This document shows, piece by piece, positions 9,094 to 18,245 of a stretch of 58,962 nucleotides of DNA (position 1 is its first letter; the number at the start of each line of letters is the position of its first letter). Where the stretch lies: assembly GCA_029865835.1 (NCBI GenBank), contig JARXAL010000044.1, positions 1-58,962 on the forward strand. Reading direction: 5' to 3'. Position numbers and translations under genes: made by a program. The notes under the pieces were generated by a model. The model ran no database searches and had not been told where the DNA came from. It was given only the letters and a program-made list of their open reading frames with translations. The DNA comes from Verrucomicrobiaceae bacterium (GTDB lineage Bacteria; Verrucomicrobiota; Verrucomicrobiia; Verrucomicrobiales; Verrucomicrobiaceae).

Positions 9094-12084
9094 ATGCCTA
9101 CTTCTATTCTGAAAAATCTGATTCAGCCTCGATCTTTGACTACGCCTGATTCGAATGCTCGAGCGAGTCTGCCTAGCGATGAGTCTGACATGCTGGATAC
9201 GCTGGCGGTGGTGGTGGAAAACACGCCGGTGGCGATTGCGATGTTTGACCGGCAGATGCGATACATTTTGGCGAATCGGCAGTGGGTGAAGGAGTTTAAC
9301 CTGAGTCAGTCGTTGCCGTTGGTGGGGAAGAGTCAGTATGAGGTTTTTCCGAAGTTGCACCCGGGATGGAAGCAACTCTATGAGCGGGCGCTTCAGGGGT
9401 ACACGATGAGGAGTGATCATGCGGTGCAGGTGGCGACAGGAGCGGCACCGGTTTTGTTTCGCTGTGAGGCGAGGCCATGGAGGCAGAAGCGTGATGCGTC
9501 GGTGGCGGGGATTGTGGTGATTTGCAACAAGTTCGTGGGGGCGCCGACTGCGGAGGGTGCGGAGATTTCCCAGGAGGCTGAGGCGGAGACTTCGGTGCAG
9601 GTTTCGGGGGTGGGGCGTGTGGAGGAGGCGGTGTCGGAATTGGATGTGTCGGGGGCTGAGGTGCCGGTGTTTGTATTGGATGGAGAAGGACGGGTGGTGG
9701 CGGCGAATGATCGCGCGGGTGAATTGAGTTTGGCACGTGGGATTGAAGAGGGGCGGACGGCGCTTTGGGACATTCTGGAGGACGATGAGCGGCGTCCTGC
9801 GATGAAGCTGCAGTTTGAAGAGTATGTGTCGCGAATGGCGGGTTCTGAAGAGGGTGTTCCGCAGATTTTGACGGTGAAGTCACCCACGCCAGGGTATGCG
9901 GATCGGAGTGCGGGTGCGATGCCGAGCCGATGGCTGGTGGCGCGGCAAGGGGGCGGAGGCGGGCGCTGGCTGGCGCTTGGGCTGTCGGGTTTGTCTCCGT
10001 TTGTGCCGACCGCGAAGATTGGGATTCACCTGCCTGCGACGACCACGGGTTCGTCTCCCTTTGCGACCGTACCACCTGCGGTGGCGGCAACGCCGAGTGT
10101 GGATCAGGCGGTGTTGGAGCAGGTGCGCCAGGAGAAGTCGAAGCTGCAGATGGAGCTTTCGCAAGCGAACGAAGCGTTGCGCCAATTGCAGGCGCAAATG
10201 AGGACACTGAGGGATGCTGAAATCACGTTGGCCCGACGTGAGACGCAGCAGCAGTCTGTGGTGGAAGCGTTGCCTGCAGGGGTGCTCGTTTTGGACGAGG
10301 CGGGACGGGTGACGCAACAGAACCAGGCGTTGAAGAGTTTGCTGGGTCATGAAATCAAGGCCGATGAGACGGTTGAAGCTTGGCTGGGCCGCTCGTGCCC
10401 GAATGAGGAGCACCGGGCTGAGGTTTGTCGGATTTGGCGGGAGGATGTGTGGCGTCGACAACTGACGCGCACGGTGTCTTTGGTGACGGCGGATGGATTG
10501 CTCAAAGAGATTGAGATGCGGCCGGGGTCGCGCGTGCAGAATGGATTGCTGGTTCACTTTCAGGATGTGACGGCTTCATGCCGACTGGAGGAGCAATTGA
10601 GTTCCACCGAGTCGAAGTTCAGGGCACTGCTGCAGGAGAACCCCATTGCGGTGCTGATTGCTGATAAATCTGGTACTGTCTTTGATTTGAATCGGGCAGC
10701 GGAGGAGTTGTTTCAAAAGCATAAGGTCGAACTGCGGCGCCTTCCGGTGGATGCGTTGCTTTCGCCATCAGGGGCGGCAGCTCGCAAGGATGCACTGCGT
10801 GAGATGAGGCAGTCTGGAGACAATCGTCGGCGCTTGACGGTGGCTTTGGCGGGTGAGGATGCACCGAAGATGCACCTTTCACTGGCGGCGATTCGGGCCG
10901 CCGATGGGTTGCCTCATAGCACCCTGCATTTCTTTGAGACACCGGTGACATGGTCGACCGGGGCGGCTCCTGCCGTGAGCGAGGTCGAGTCGGTGGTTGC
11001 TGACGAGCCCGATACGCAAACTGAGTCTATGGTGGTGCGTCCGAAGGAAATCGCTCCGGTGCTTTTGTTGGCAACGGGAGTGAATGGTCGGATCCAGACG
11101 TGGACCGATGAGGCGGCGGCGATGTTTGAGTGCGAACGTGAGGCGGCGCTGGGTCGTCCTCTCCATGAATTGTTTCAGCCATCCAATGCCTCCGGGTTTT
11201 ATGGGGTGACCTTGCCTGAAGCGATTCGAACAGGAGTCGCAGATTGGACATTCTTCAGTCGAAACGGGGGCAAGCAGGAAGGGTGTTTTTCGGTTCGGGC
11301 GGGCGAAGCCGGAGGGCCGCAGGTGGAAGTTTGGCACTTGGCTGCGGCTGTGGAAGAGGAAGTCGAAGAGATCGTAGAGACTGCCGCAGTTGGTGGGGCA
11401 GAGTGGCAGCCGACCTCATCTTTGCCATCGCGTCCGGAGTGGGCGATGGGTGATTTGAGCCGCGAGCAGGCATTGATGGCGGAGACTCATCACCGGGTGC
11501 ATCACCATTTGAATGTTTTGTCGAGTTTGGTGAACATGCAGTCAAACGCGGTCATGGATGCTGGAGCGCGCGATGCTTTGCGGTCGACGCAGAATCGGTT
11601 GAGAGCGGTTGCAGCGTTGCATCAACATCTCGAGGCCATGGCGGCGAGGCCAGAGGGCGGTTTTGGTGCATTTGTTGAGGGTCTAATGAGCCGACTGCAA
11701 GACAGTCTGGAGGTTTCCGCCTCGCGAGTGCAGGTGGTGGCGGAGATTCCAGAGGATGCGGTGCTGCCGAAGGAATGGTTGATGCCACTGGCTTTGACCT
11801 TGAATGAGACGCTCTCCAATGCCCTGGAACATGGTTTTCCTGACGGTCGGGAAGGTCGGGTGCTGGTGAAACTGGAGCTGGATGGGGCGCGTGCCAGTTT
11901 GGTGATTGAGGATGATGGGGTTGGGATGGCGGATGAGGTGGTGGCGGTGGCAGAGCGGGGTTTGGGATTGAAGATTGTGTCGGTTTTTGCGGAGCAAATG
12001 AAGGGGCAACTGAAGATTTCGGGAGCGCCAGGACAGGGCACGCGCATTGAAATGCAGTTTTTTATAGCGTTTGCTGATAATTAG
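9094..12084 (+). CDS. Multi-PAS sensor histidine kinase (HisKA_2/HWE-like)
   Basis: 996 residues from the ATG at 9094; a GTG at 9052 is also in frame. It appears soluble, with no signal peptide or membrane segments. Successive PAS-like sensor segments occur near residues 45-150, 185-260, 385-470, 505-590 and 650-730, with a coiled coil near 330-380. The kinase core begins with A-L-M-A-E-T-H-H-R-V-H-H-H-L-N-V-L (His800 the likely phosphorylation site). A HATPase domain follows with N-E-T-L-S-N-A-L-E-H (N box), D-D-G-V-G-M and G-L-G-L-K-I-V. The usual K-N-N after H-R-V is replaced by H-H-H. It lies 23 bases upstream of the next kinase, so the two are probably co-transcribed. Confidence 0.88.
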   Translation: MPTSILKNLIQPRSLTTPDSNARASLPSDESDMLDTLAVVVENTPVAIAMFDRQMRYILANRQWVKEFNLSQSLPLVGKSQYEVFPKLHPGWKQLYERALQGYTMRSDHAVQVATGAAPVLFRCEARPWRQKRDASVAGIVVICNKFVGAPTAEGAEISQEAEAETSVQVSGVGRVEEAVSELDVSGAEVPVFVLDGEGRVVAANDRAGELSLARGIEEGRTALWDILEDDERRPAMKLQFEEYVSRMAGSEEGVPQILTVKSPTPGYADRSAGAMPSRWLVARQGGGGGRWLALGLSGLSPFVPTAKIGIHLPATTTGSSPFATVPPAVAATPSVDQAVLEQVRQEKSKLQMELSQANEALRQLQAQMRTLRDAEITLARRETQQQSVVEALPAGVLVLDEAGRVTQQNQALKSLLGHEIKADETVEAWLGRSCPNEEHRAEVCRIWREDVWRRQLTRTVSLVTADGLLKEIEMRPGSRVQNGLLVHFQDVTASCRLEEQLSSTESKFRALLQENPIAVLIADKSGTVFDLNRAAEELFQKHKVELRRLPVDALLSPSGAAARKDALREMRQSGDNRRRLTVALAGEDAPKMHLSLAAIRAADGLPHSTLHFFETPVTWSTGAAPAVSEVESVVADEPDTQTESMVVRPKEIAPVLLLATGVNGRIQTWTDEAAAMFECEREAALGRPLHELFQPSNASGFYGVTLPEAIRTGVADWTFFSRNGGKQEGCFSVRAGEAGGPQVEVWHLAAAVEEEVEEIVETAAVGGAEWQPTSSLPSRPEWAMGDLSREQALMAETHHRVHHHLNVLSSLVNMQSNAVMDAGARDALRSTQNRLRAVAALHQHLEAMAARPEGGFGAFVEGLMSRLQDSLEVSASRVQVVAEIPEDAVLPKEWLMPLALTLNETLSNALEHGFPDGREGRVLVKLELDGARASLVIEDDGVGMADEVVAVAERGLGLKIVSVFAEQMKGQLKISGAPGQGTRIEMQFFIAFADN

Positions 12085-12107
12085 AGTTATATTAGCTACT
12101 CATTACT

Positions 12108-14522
12108 ATGAGTGGTTTGGAACGCATTCGTATTCTCGTCATTGAAACTGAAAACCCCGATGGGTCTAGTGTCGCCGCAGATGTGGTGAAGCTGGGCTAC
12201 GAGGTAGTGGCGACATGTCGCTCTGGCGAGGAGGGGTTGACACGGTTTGAGGAGCTTCGGCCTGACCTGGTGCTTACGGATATACCGTTGGAAGGTGAAC
12301 TTGATGGCGTGGATACGGCGCATCGTCTGCATCAATTTGGGCATGTGGCGGTTGTTTATGTGACGGCCTGCGCGGATCTGACGACGGTGGCTCGGGCGCG
12401 GGAGACGCAGCCGCACGGGTATCTTTTGAAGCCATTCACTCAAGATGAGTTGCGATTGAGCATTGAAGTGGCGGCGACGCGGTACCTTGAGGAGATGGAG
12501 CGGCGGCGGCGGGAGCAAAGTTATTTTGAGGCGTTCCAAAGTCTCGCTGATGGTGTGATTGCGGCGGATTTGGCTGGTGTGATCGTGTTTGTGAATGCGG
12601 CGGCGGAGCGCATCACGGGATGGGAAGCGGCGGAGTCGGTGGGTCGATCGCTGAATGAGGTGTTTCGCATTTTCGGGCAGGATGGTGAACCGAAAGAGGT
12701 CGAGATTGCTGATCTAGGGGGGCAGTCGAACGACCGGCTGGTCTGGTTGACGGATCGGTCGGGTCAACGCGTGGCGATTCAGGATCGCACGGCTGCGATA
12801 CGTGATCAGCAGAACAGTCTGACCGGACTGATCATTCTTTTCCGGAAACTGCCGATGCCTTTGCCGCGCGAGGTTCCACCGGTGGAACCGATCACAGAGA
12901 AGCAGGAAGGCAGTGTGGCGGTTCTTGCGACGGCGGCTGCGCCGACGCCTCTTGTTGAAGAAGGGCTGGAGTCCATGGCCGTTGCACAAGGACCTGCGCA
13001 AAGTGGAGCGCCGCTGATTGACGTGGTGGAGAGTATCTCGGATCCATTGATCGCAGTGGATGGAAGATGGCGGATGGTGTTCGCGAATGCGAGTGCGGCC
13101 CGGCTTTTTGAGCGGTCGACGCCTCAATTGTTGGGAACAGATTTCTGGAGTTTGCTGCCGCCAGCGGCGCGCGAGGCGCACCATGAGGAATTGGCGCATG
13201 CGATGCTCCACCGACAAGCGGTGAACTGTGAAATGTTCTATGAAGAGAAGCAAACGTGGCTGGAGTTTCGGGGCTATCCGTTTGCTGAGGGATTGCTGAT
13301 GTTGGTCAAAGACATCACGGAGCGTCGATGCGAAGAGGAGCGGAAGAGCCGCATGGATCGGTTGGAGTCGTTGGGTCTTTTGGCTCGCGGATTTGCGCAT
13401 GACTTTAACAATTTGCTGACGGTTCTGCTGGGTAACTTATCGTTGGCGGAGATGCGGCTGCGAGGCAGCAATGCCCTTCCCGAGTTACAGACGGCGAAGC
13501 AGGCGACGCTTCAGGCGCAGAACCTGGTGCAGCAGTTGCTAACGTTTGCACGCGGTGGGGCACCCATCAAACGGCCGACTGATCTGAGTGAGCTTTTGGA
13601 GGCCTTCTTCCAACATCATCCGAAGGTCAATGGCATCGAGTATGACAAGGAGGTGCAAGAAGGGTTGCCGCCTGTGGCGATTGATCCGGCGCAGATTCGT
13701 CGAGTTATCAGCAACATGGTGCGCAACGCGGAGCAGTCTCAGTCCAAGGGAGGTCGAGTGATGATCCGGTGCTACGCTCCTGATCTTCGGGAGCTTTACC
13801 CGAATGAAACATTTGAGGACGATCTTCCGCCTCAAATGGCGCGTGTGGTGATTGAGGTGCGAGATCAAGGCGAGGGTATTGCTCCGGAGAATTTGAGTCA
13901 TGTTTTCGAGCCGTATTACAGCACGAGGAAGTCTGAAAATGCGACCGGCCTGGGGCTGACGGTTTGTGAATCGATTGCGAAAGCGCATAGCGGATCTATT
14001 TCGGTCCGGTCCAATCTGGGTGAAGGCACGGTTGTTCGCTTTTATTTGCCGGTGGACTCTGATGCCGAGGATATCGATGCGCTTGGGCTGGCCAAAGAAC
14101 CTGAGATCGTTGAATCGACGGCTCCGCGAATTCTCGTGCTGGAGGATGATCCGCTGGTTCGCAGTTTGATCACCCGGAATCTTTCCACGCAGGGTTTTGA
14201 AGTGGTGGAGAGTGCCGAGGGAACTGAGACGGTGAAACTTTACCAGGAGGCGATGGGGGAAGGCCGAACCTTTGATTTGGTGATTCTGGATCTTTCAATT
14301 CCTAATGGGATGGGCGGTGTTCGCACCATGGAGAAGCTGCGCGCCATGGATTCCGATGTGGTGGCGATTGTATCGAGCGGTTACTCTGATGACCCTGTGA
14401 TGGCGAAACCGGCCGCCTATGGGTTTACGGCCGTCTTACCGAAGCCATATGAACCGGTCGATATGCTGCGACTTGTGCGCAATGTGCTTTCGGCCCGAGG
14501 ACTTCGTAGTACGGGATCTTGA
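12108..14522 (+). CDS. Hybrid histidine kinase: receiver-PAS-PAS-HisKA-HATPase-receiver
   Basis: 804 residues. The N-terminal receiver (about 5-125) has the phosphoacceptor Asp58 in L-V-L-T-D-I-P and Lys108 in L-L-K-P-F, but its acidic pair is altered (V-I-E-T-E-N). Two PAS segments follow near 140-245 and 300-410. The HisKA H-box is F-A-H-D-F-N-N-L-L with His431. The HATPase domain shows D-Q-G-E-G-I and G-L-G-L-T-V, and a C-terminal receiver (672-795) has Asp728 and L-P-K-P. No membrane segment is seen, so it senses a cytoplasmic cue or receives phosphate from the kinase encoded just upstream. No DNA-binding output domain is encoded nearby. Confidence 0.9.
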   Translation: MSGLERIRILVIETENPDGSSVAADVVKLGYEVVATCRSGEEGLTRFEELRPDLVLTDIPLEGELDGVDTAHRLHQFGHVAVVYVTACADLTTVARARETQPHGYLLKPFTQDELRLSIEVAATRYLEEMERRRREQSYFEAFQSLADGVIAADLAGVIVFVNAAAERITGWEAAESVGRSLNEVFRIFGQDGEPKEVEIADLGGQSNDRLVWLTDRSGQRVAIQDRTAAIRDQQNSLTGLIILFRKLPMPLPREVPPVEPITEKQEGSVAVLATAAAPTPLVEEGLESMAVAQGPAQSGAPLIDVVESISDPLIAVDGRWRMVFANASAARLFERSTPQLLGTDFWSLLPPAAREAHHEELAHAMLHRQAVNCEMFYEEKQTWLEFRGYPFAEGLLMLVKDITERRCEEERKSRMDRLESLGLLARGFAHDFNNLLTVLLGNLSLAEMRLRGSNALPELQTAKQATLQAQNLVQQLLTFARGGAPIKRPTDLSELLEAFFQHHPKVNGIEYDKEVQEGLPPVAIDPAQIRRVISNMVRNAEQSQSKGGRVMIRCYAPDLRELYPNETFEDDLPPQMARVVIEVRDQGEGIAPENLSHVFEPYYSTRKSENATGLGLTVCESIAKAHSGSISVRSNLGEGTVVRFYLPVDSDAEDIDALGLAKEPEIVESTAPRILVLEDDPLVRSLITRNLSTQGFEVVESAEGTETVKLYQEAMGEGRTFDLVILDLSIPNGMGGVRTMEKLRAMDSDVVAIVSSGYSDDPVMAKPAAYGFTAVLPKPYEPVDMLRLVRNVLSARGLRSTGS

Positions 14523-14587
14523 TGTGCATTGCAGGGGGGATCGAAAATTAGTTTGAATTTTTTGACAGGAATGGCGTCAATCACACC

Positions 14588-15199
14588 ATGAACCGACTCA
14601 TTCGCGCGCTAATGGCTCCAGCCATGGCTTTGTCTTTGCCGTCCTGCTACGATGCGGGGCTCATGTATCCTTCGGGTGGATATGCTGGGGGCAACTATGG
14701 TGGGAATGGATACAGCAATACGGTTTATCGGCCTGTGGGAGGATTTGGAAATCCAGGCTTGGGATACGGCGGGTTCGGAGGATTCGGCAATGGCGGTTTT
14801 TTGGGGGGTGGTGGCAATAGATGCTGCTCACGCTGCGGCTACAATCCGTGCCGTTGCTCGGGTGGGTGGAGCAATCATGATCATGATCACGATCGGGACC
14901 ATCGATCGTCCTCCGATCGGAACAGTTCTTCGGAGCGGCAGTACCGAATCATTGCGGGAGATCTGAAAGGAAAGCAGAAGCCAAACGATTTTCATTCTCT
15001 CGATTGGTATCATGATCGCGGCTACAGCCTCGAAAAGGTCAAGATGGAGACCGACCGAGGAGCAGTGATTGATAAACGGCCAAGTTCGCAGAAGAGTTCG
15101 AGTCAGAAGAGTTCATCGAACAATCGCTCTCGTTCCGCCTCCTCCTCTTCGCGCTCGAGTTCAAGCCAGAACAAGTCCTCCAATTCGAAGAAGAAATAG
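14588..15199 (+). CDS. Gly/Ser-rich lipoprotein with a Cys cluster, function unknown
   Basis: 203 residues. It starts with a short signal peptide and a lipobox-like L-P-S-C-Y. A Gly/Tyr/Asn-rich stretch spans about 30-80 and is followed by a Cys cluster, C-C-S-R-C-G-Y-N-P-C-R-C. Next come an alternating His/Asp run (H-D-H-D-H-D-R-D-H), a short ordered-looking segment around R-I-I-A-G-D-L-K-G and W-Y-H-D-R-G-Y-S-L-E-K-V, and a Ser/Lys-rich tail. The Cys and His/Asp clusters could bind metal, but nothing in the context shows this. The composition resembles cell-surface structural proteins. I do not recognise a family. Confidence 0.7.
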   Translation: MNRLIRALMAPAMALSLPSCYDAGLMYPSGGYAGGNYGGNGYSNTVYRPVGGFGNPGLGYGGFGGFGNGGFLGGGGNRCCSRCGYNPCRCSGGWSNHDHDHDRDHRSSSDRNSSSERQYRIIAGDLKGKQKPNDFHSLDWYHDRGYSLEKVKMETDRGAVIDKRPSSQKSSSQKSSSNNRSRSASSSSRSSSSQNKSSNSKKK

Positions 15200-15256
15200 A
15201 CGTTTTGGGGTATCGCGGATTTGCACCTGCGGTGGATTGGATGAGTGTGCGGGATA

Positions 15257-16273
15257 ATGCCCGGAGGTGTCCCAGTCTTACTCGCTCTCGAATCGTCGTG
15301 TGACGAGACGGCGGCGGCGCTTTGTTCGCTCGACGGTCGCATCTTGGCGGCGCAAGTGGCGAGTCAGGCGACGATTCATCGACAGTATGGTGGGGTGGTG
15401 CCTGAAGTTGCATCACGGAACCATGTGTTGCACATCCGCTCTTTGGTAGAGAGCGTGCTGAGTGAGGCTGGGTATGGCCTCTCGGATGTGGTGGCCTTTG
15501 CTGCGACTGCGGGCCCGGGTTTGGTGAGTTCACTGTTAATAGGCACTTCGATGGCGAAGGCACTGGCCGTGGCGGAGGGTAAGCCTTACTTGGCAATCAA
15601 TCACATGGAGGGCCACTTGCTCTCACCGTTTTTGGACGGACAGGGTCCTGTGAGGCGGAGTGTTGCACTGATTGTCAGTGGAGGTCATACGCTGTTGGTG
15701 CGCATTCACGAGCCGGGGCGATATGAAATTTTGGGGCGCACTCGTGATGACGCCGCGGGGGAAGCTTTTGACAAGGTAGCAAAGATGTTAGGATTGCCGT
15801 ATCCGGGAGGGCCTGAGTTGGATCGGTTGGCACGAATGGGGGATCCGACTTATTTGGCTCTGCCACGAAGTTTCATGGTGCGGGACAGTTTGGAGTTCAG
15901 TTTCAGTGGGCTCAAGACAGCGGTTCTATACGAGTTGCCACGACTTGATTTGACCAAGGCGGAGGTCCTTGCGGATGTTTGTGCCTCGGCCCAGGCGGCT
16001 ATTGTGGAGGTGTTGGTCGAAAAGCTGGTGCGTGCTGCCAGGCACTGCCATGAGACGCTCGTGACCGTGAGTGGCGGGGTGAGCTGCAATAGTGGTTTGC
16101 GTGTAGCATTGACCGAGCGGTGTCGAGCGGAGGGATTGGAGCTTTTGCTGGCCGAACCCGAGCTCTGCACGGATAATGCGGCTATGATCGCTTTTGCGGC
16201 AGTACAGCGGTTCAACGCTGGCTTCACAAGCCCAATGGATTCGGAAGTAAACCCGAATCTGGCACTTGTATGA
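15257..16273 (+). CDS. tsaD: tRNA N6-adenosine threonylcarbamoyltransferase TsaD
   Basis: Transfers threonylcarbamoyl to A37 of ANN-decoding tRNAs together with TsaB, TsaC and TsaE. The family landmarks are all present: L-A-L-E-S-S-C-D-E-T at the N-terminus, G-G-V-V-P-E-V-A-S-R-N-H, G-P-G-L, I-N-H-M-E-G-H (metal-binding His pair), V-S-G-G-H-T, D-D-A-A-G-E-A-F-D-K and the later V-S-G-G-V. 338 residues from the ATG at 15257 is normal length; a GTG at 15245 is also in frame. It follows the Gly/Ser-rich lipoprotein gene by 57 bases. Confidence 0.95.
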   Translation: MPGGVPVLLALESSCDETAAALCSLDGRILAAQVASQATIHRQYGGVVPEVASRNHVLHIRSLVESVLSEAGYGLSDVVAFAATAGPGLVSSLLIGTSMAKALAVAEGKPYLAINHMEGHLLSPFLDGQGPVRRSVALIVSGGHTLLVRIHEPGRYEILGRTRDDAAGEAFDKVAKMLGLPYPGGPELDRLARMGDPTYLALPRSFMVRDSLEFSFSGLKTAVLYELPRLDLTKAEVLADVCASAQAAIVEVLVEKLVRAARHCHETLVTVSGGVSCNSGLRVALTERCRAEGLELLLAEPELCTDNAAMIAFAAVQRFNAGFTSPMDSEVNPNLALV

Positions 16274-16341
16274 GCGAACATAGATCTCAATATTGTTGAG
16301 AAAGCAGCAGAGAGTTTCCCTTCTTTTGGGGTTATTTGTGC

Positions 16342-18213
16342 ATGCTTCTTGCTTTACCGAACGCGCAGCCATCCATGTCGTCTCTCCCATCTCCGATTCA
16401 GGTTTACCTTCAGGAACTCCACGCACGCTTTCTGTCTTTGAGGGATGGCGAAGTGGCGACTTATATCCCCGAGCTTGGAAAGGCGAATCCTGACTGGTTT
16501 GGGATCTGCGTGGTGACTTGTGATGGTCAGGTCTATGAAGTAGGCGACACCCGGCAGGAGTTTACCATTCAGTCGATCTCAAAGCCACTTACCTATGGGA
16601 TTGCGCTGCAAGATAGCGGCAAGGAAACGGTTCTATCGAAGATATGGATGGAGCCGAGTGGTGACGCGTTCAATTCGATCAGTTTGGATCCTGTCGGTCG
16701 ACCCGTGAATCCTATGATCAATGCAGGCGCTATTGCGACGACGGGACTGGTCGAAGGGAAGACCACCAAACAGAAGGTAGCGCGAATTTTAGATACCTTT
16801 TCCCGCTATGCCGGTCGGCCACTCTTGATTGATCATTCGGTAGCGGCTTCTGAAAGTGAGACAGGGCACCGAAACCGAGCCATTGCCTACATGCTGCGTA
16901 ACTTCGAGATTTTTGCGGATGATCCCTTGCCGAGTCTGGAGGCTTATTTTCAGCAGTGCTCCATTTTAGTCAATTGCCTCGATTTAGCCTTCATGGGGGC
17001 GACCCTGGCAAATGATGGTGTTCATCCTGTGACGAAGCAACGCGCAGTGGGCGGCGTTTACGTGGAGAGCATCCTAAGCGTCATGGCTTCGTGTGGGATG
17101 TATGACGCGGCGGGCGAGTGGCTCTATAATGTGGGCATGCCGGCGAAGAGTGGTGTTGGAGGAGGAATTGTTGCGGTTTTGCCTGGCCAGCTTGCTGTAG
17201 CGGTTTTTTCTCCGTTGCTTGACGCCCGAGGCAATAGTGCACGAGGCATCGCGGTTTGCCGTGAGCTTTCGGCTAACTACAATCTGCATCTATTCAACAC
17301 CTCGAATCCCGGTATGTCTGTGATCCGGCATCGGACCTGTGCCCGAAGGATTTCGTCGAACCGATCCCGCCCCTCAGCTGAGGCGAAAGTGTTGTCCCAG
17401 TATGGTGATCGCATTCAGATAGTCGAGGTTCAGGGAAGCATCACCTTTGGGCCTGCGGAAAGAGTCATCCGGGAGTTGTATTCGCTCTCAGATGAGACCT
17501 TTGCATTCATTTTGGATTTCAACCGGGTGCAGCAGCTGGATCATGTTTCGAGTCGAGTGTTACTCGAGACGTTTGAGCAGCTCGCGCAAAAAGGTGTGTG
17601 GATTCATATCACCAACAGCCGTCACTTGCCTGTGTTACCGCGAGTTGCCCGGAAGCGTTTCGGGAGCAAATTGATGCCTTACTTACGGTGGGAACACGAT
17701 TCTGACAAGGCGTTGGAGTTCTGTGAAAATCGGCTCATCGAATCGGTGGGGGAGCGGCGGTCTTCAAGCCATGCGGTGAAGTTGGAAAAGTGCGAGTTGG
17801 TCGAGGGATTTAGCGGGGAAGAGTTGGCCCATTTGGAGACCTTATTGATCCCGCGAAAGTTCGACAAAGATTGCGTGGTCTTTGAGGCGGGTGAGGCAGC
17901 TTCTGAGTTGCTGATTATTCTTCAGGGAAAGGCGAGCATTTGTCTGAATTTGCCAAGCGGTTTATCGTACCGCGTGACAACATGCACGCCGGGGATGACT
18001 TTTGGGGAAATGGCTTTACTGGATCGATCACCGCGGTCTGCCACGGTGCGAGCGGATACGGACATCGTGGCGCTAGCACTTTCCGTAGAACGCTTTGAGG
18101 AGTTATCGCAAACGGGAACCAGTGTATATGCAAAACTCTTGACGAATATCGCCCGGCACCTGGCGTCGCGACTCCGGAAACGGAATGCGGAGGTGATCGA
18201 CAGCCACCTCTGA
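16342..18213 (+). CDS. glsA: Glutaminase fused to STAS and cyclic-nucleotide-binding domains
   Basis: About 623 residues, twice the length of a plain glutaminase. Residues about 15-315 are a beta-lactamase-fold glutaminase, with the S-x-x-K motif in Q-S-I-S-K-P, N-P-M-I-N-A-G-A-I and a Gly-rich G-V-G-G-G-I; it would convert glutamine to glutamate plus ammonia. Residues about 355-455 form a STAS domain (I-V-E-V-Q-G-S-I-T-F-G onward). Residues about 490-610 form a cNMP-binding domain with F-G-E-M-A-L-L-D-R-S-P-R-S-A-T, including the ligand-contacting E and R-S-A. This suggests control by a cyclic nucleotide. The start may instead be the ATG at 16375, nearer the conserved S-P-I-Q. Confidence 0.9.
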   Translation: MLLALPNAQPSMSSLPSPIQVYLQELHARFLSLRDGEVATYIPELGKANPDWFGICVVTCDGQVYEVGDTRQEFTIQSISKPLTYGIALQDSGKETVLSKIWMEPSGDAFNSISLDPVGRPVNPMINAGAIATTGLVEGKTTKQKVARILDTFSRYAGRPLLIDHSVAASESETGHRNRAIAYMLRNFEIFADDPLPSLEAYFQQCSILVNCLDLAFMGATLANDGVHPVTKQRAVGGVYVESILSVMASCGMYDAAGEWLYNVGMPAKSGVGGGIVAVLPGQLAVAVFSPLLDARGNSARGIAVCRELSANYNLHLFNTSNPGMSVIRHRTCARRISSNRSRPSAEAKVLSQYGDRIQIVEVQGSITFGPAERVIRELYSLSDETFAFILDFNRVQQLDHVSSRVLLETFEQLAQKGVWIHITNSRHLPVLPRVARKRFGSKLMPYLRWEHDSDKALEFCENRLIESVGERRSSSHAVKLEKCELVEGFSGEELAHLETLLIPRKFDKDCVVFEAGEAASELLIILQGKASICLNLPSGLSYRVTTCTPGMTFGEMALLDRSPRSATVRADTDIVALALSVERFEELSQTGTSVYAKLLTNIARHLASRLRKRNAEVIDSHL

Positions 18214-18245
18214 GATTATTCGTTCGTGGTGCTGGCGCTTCTTCG

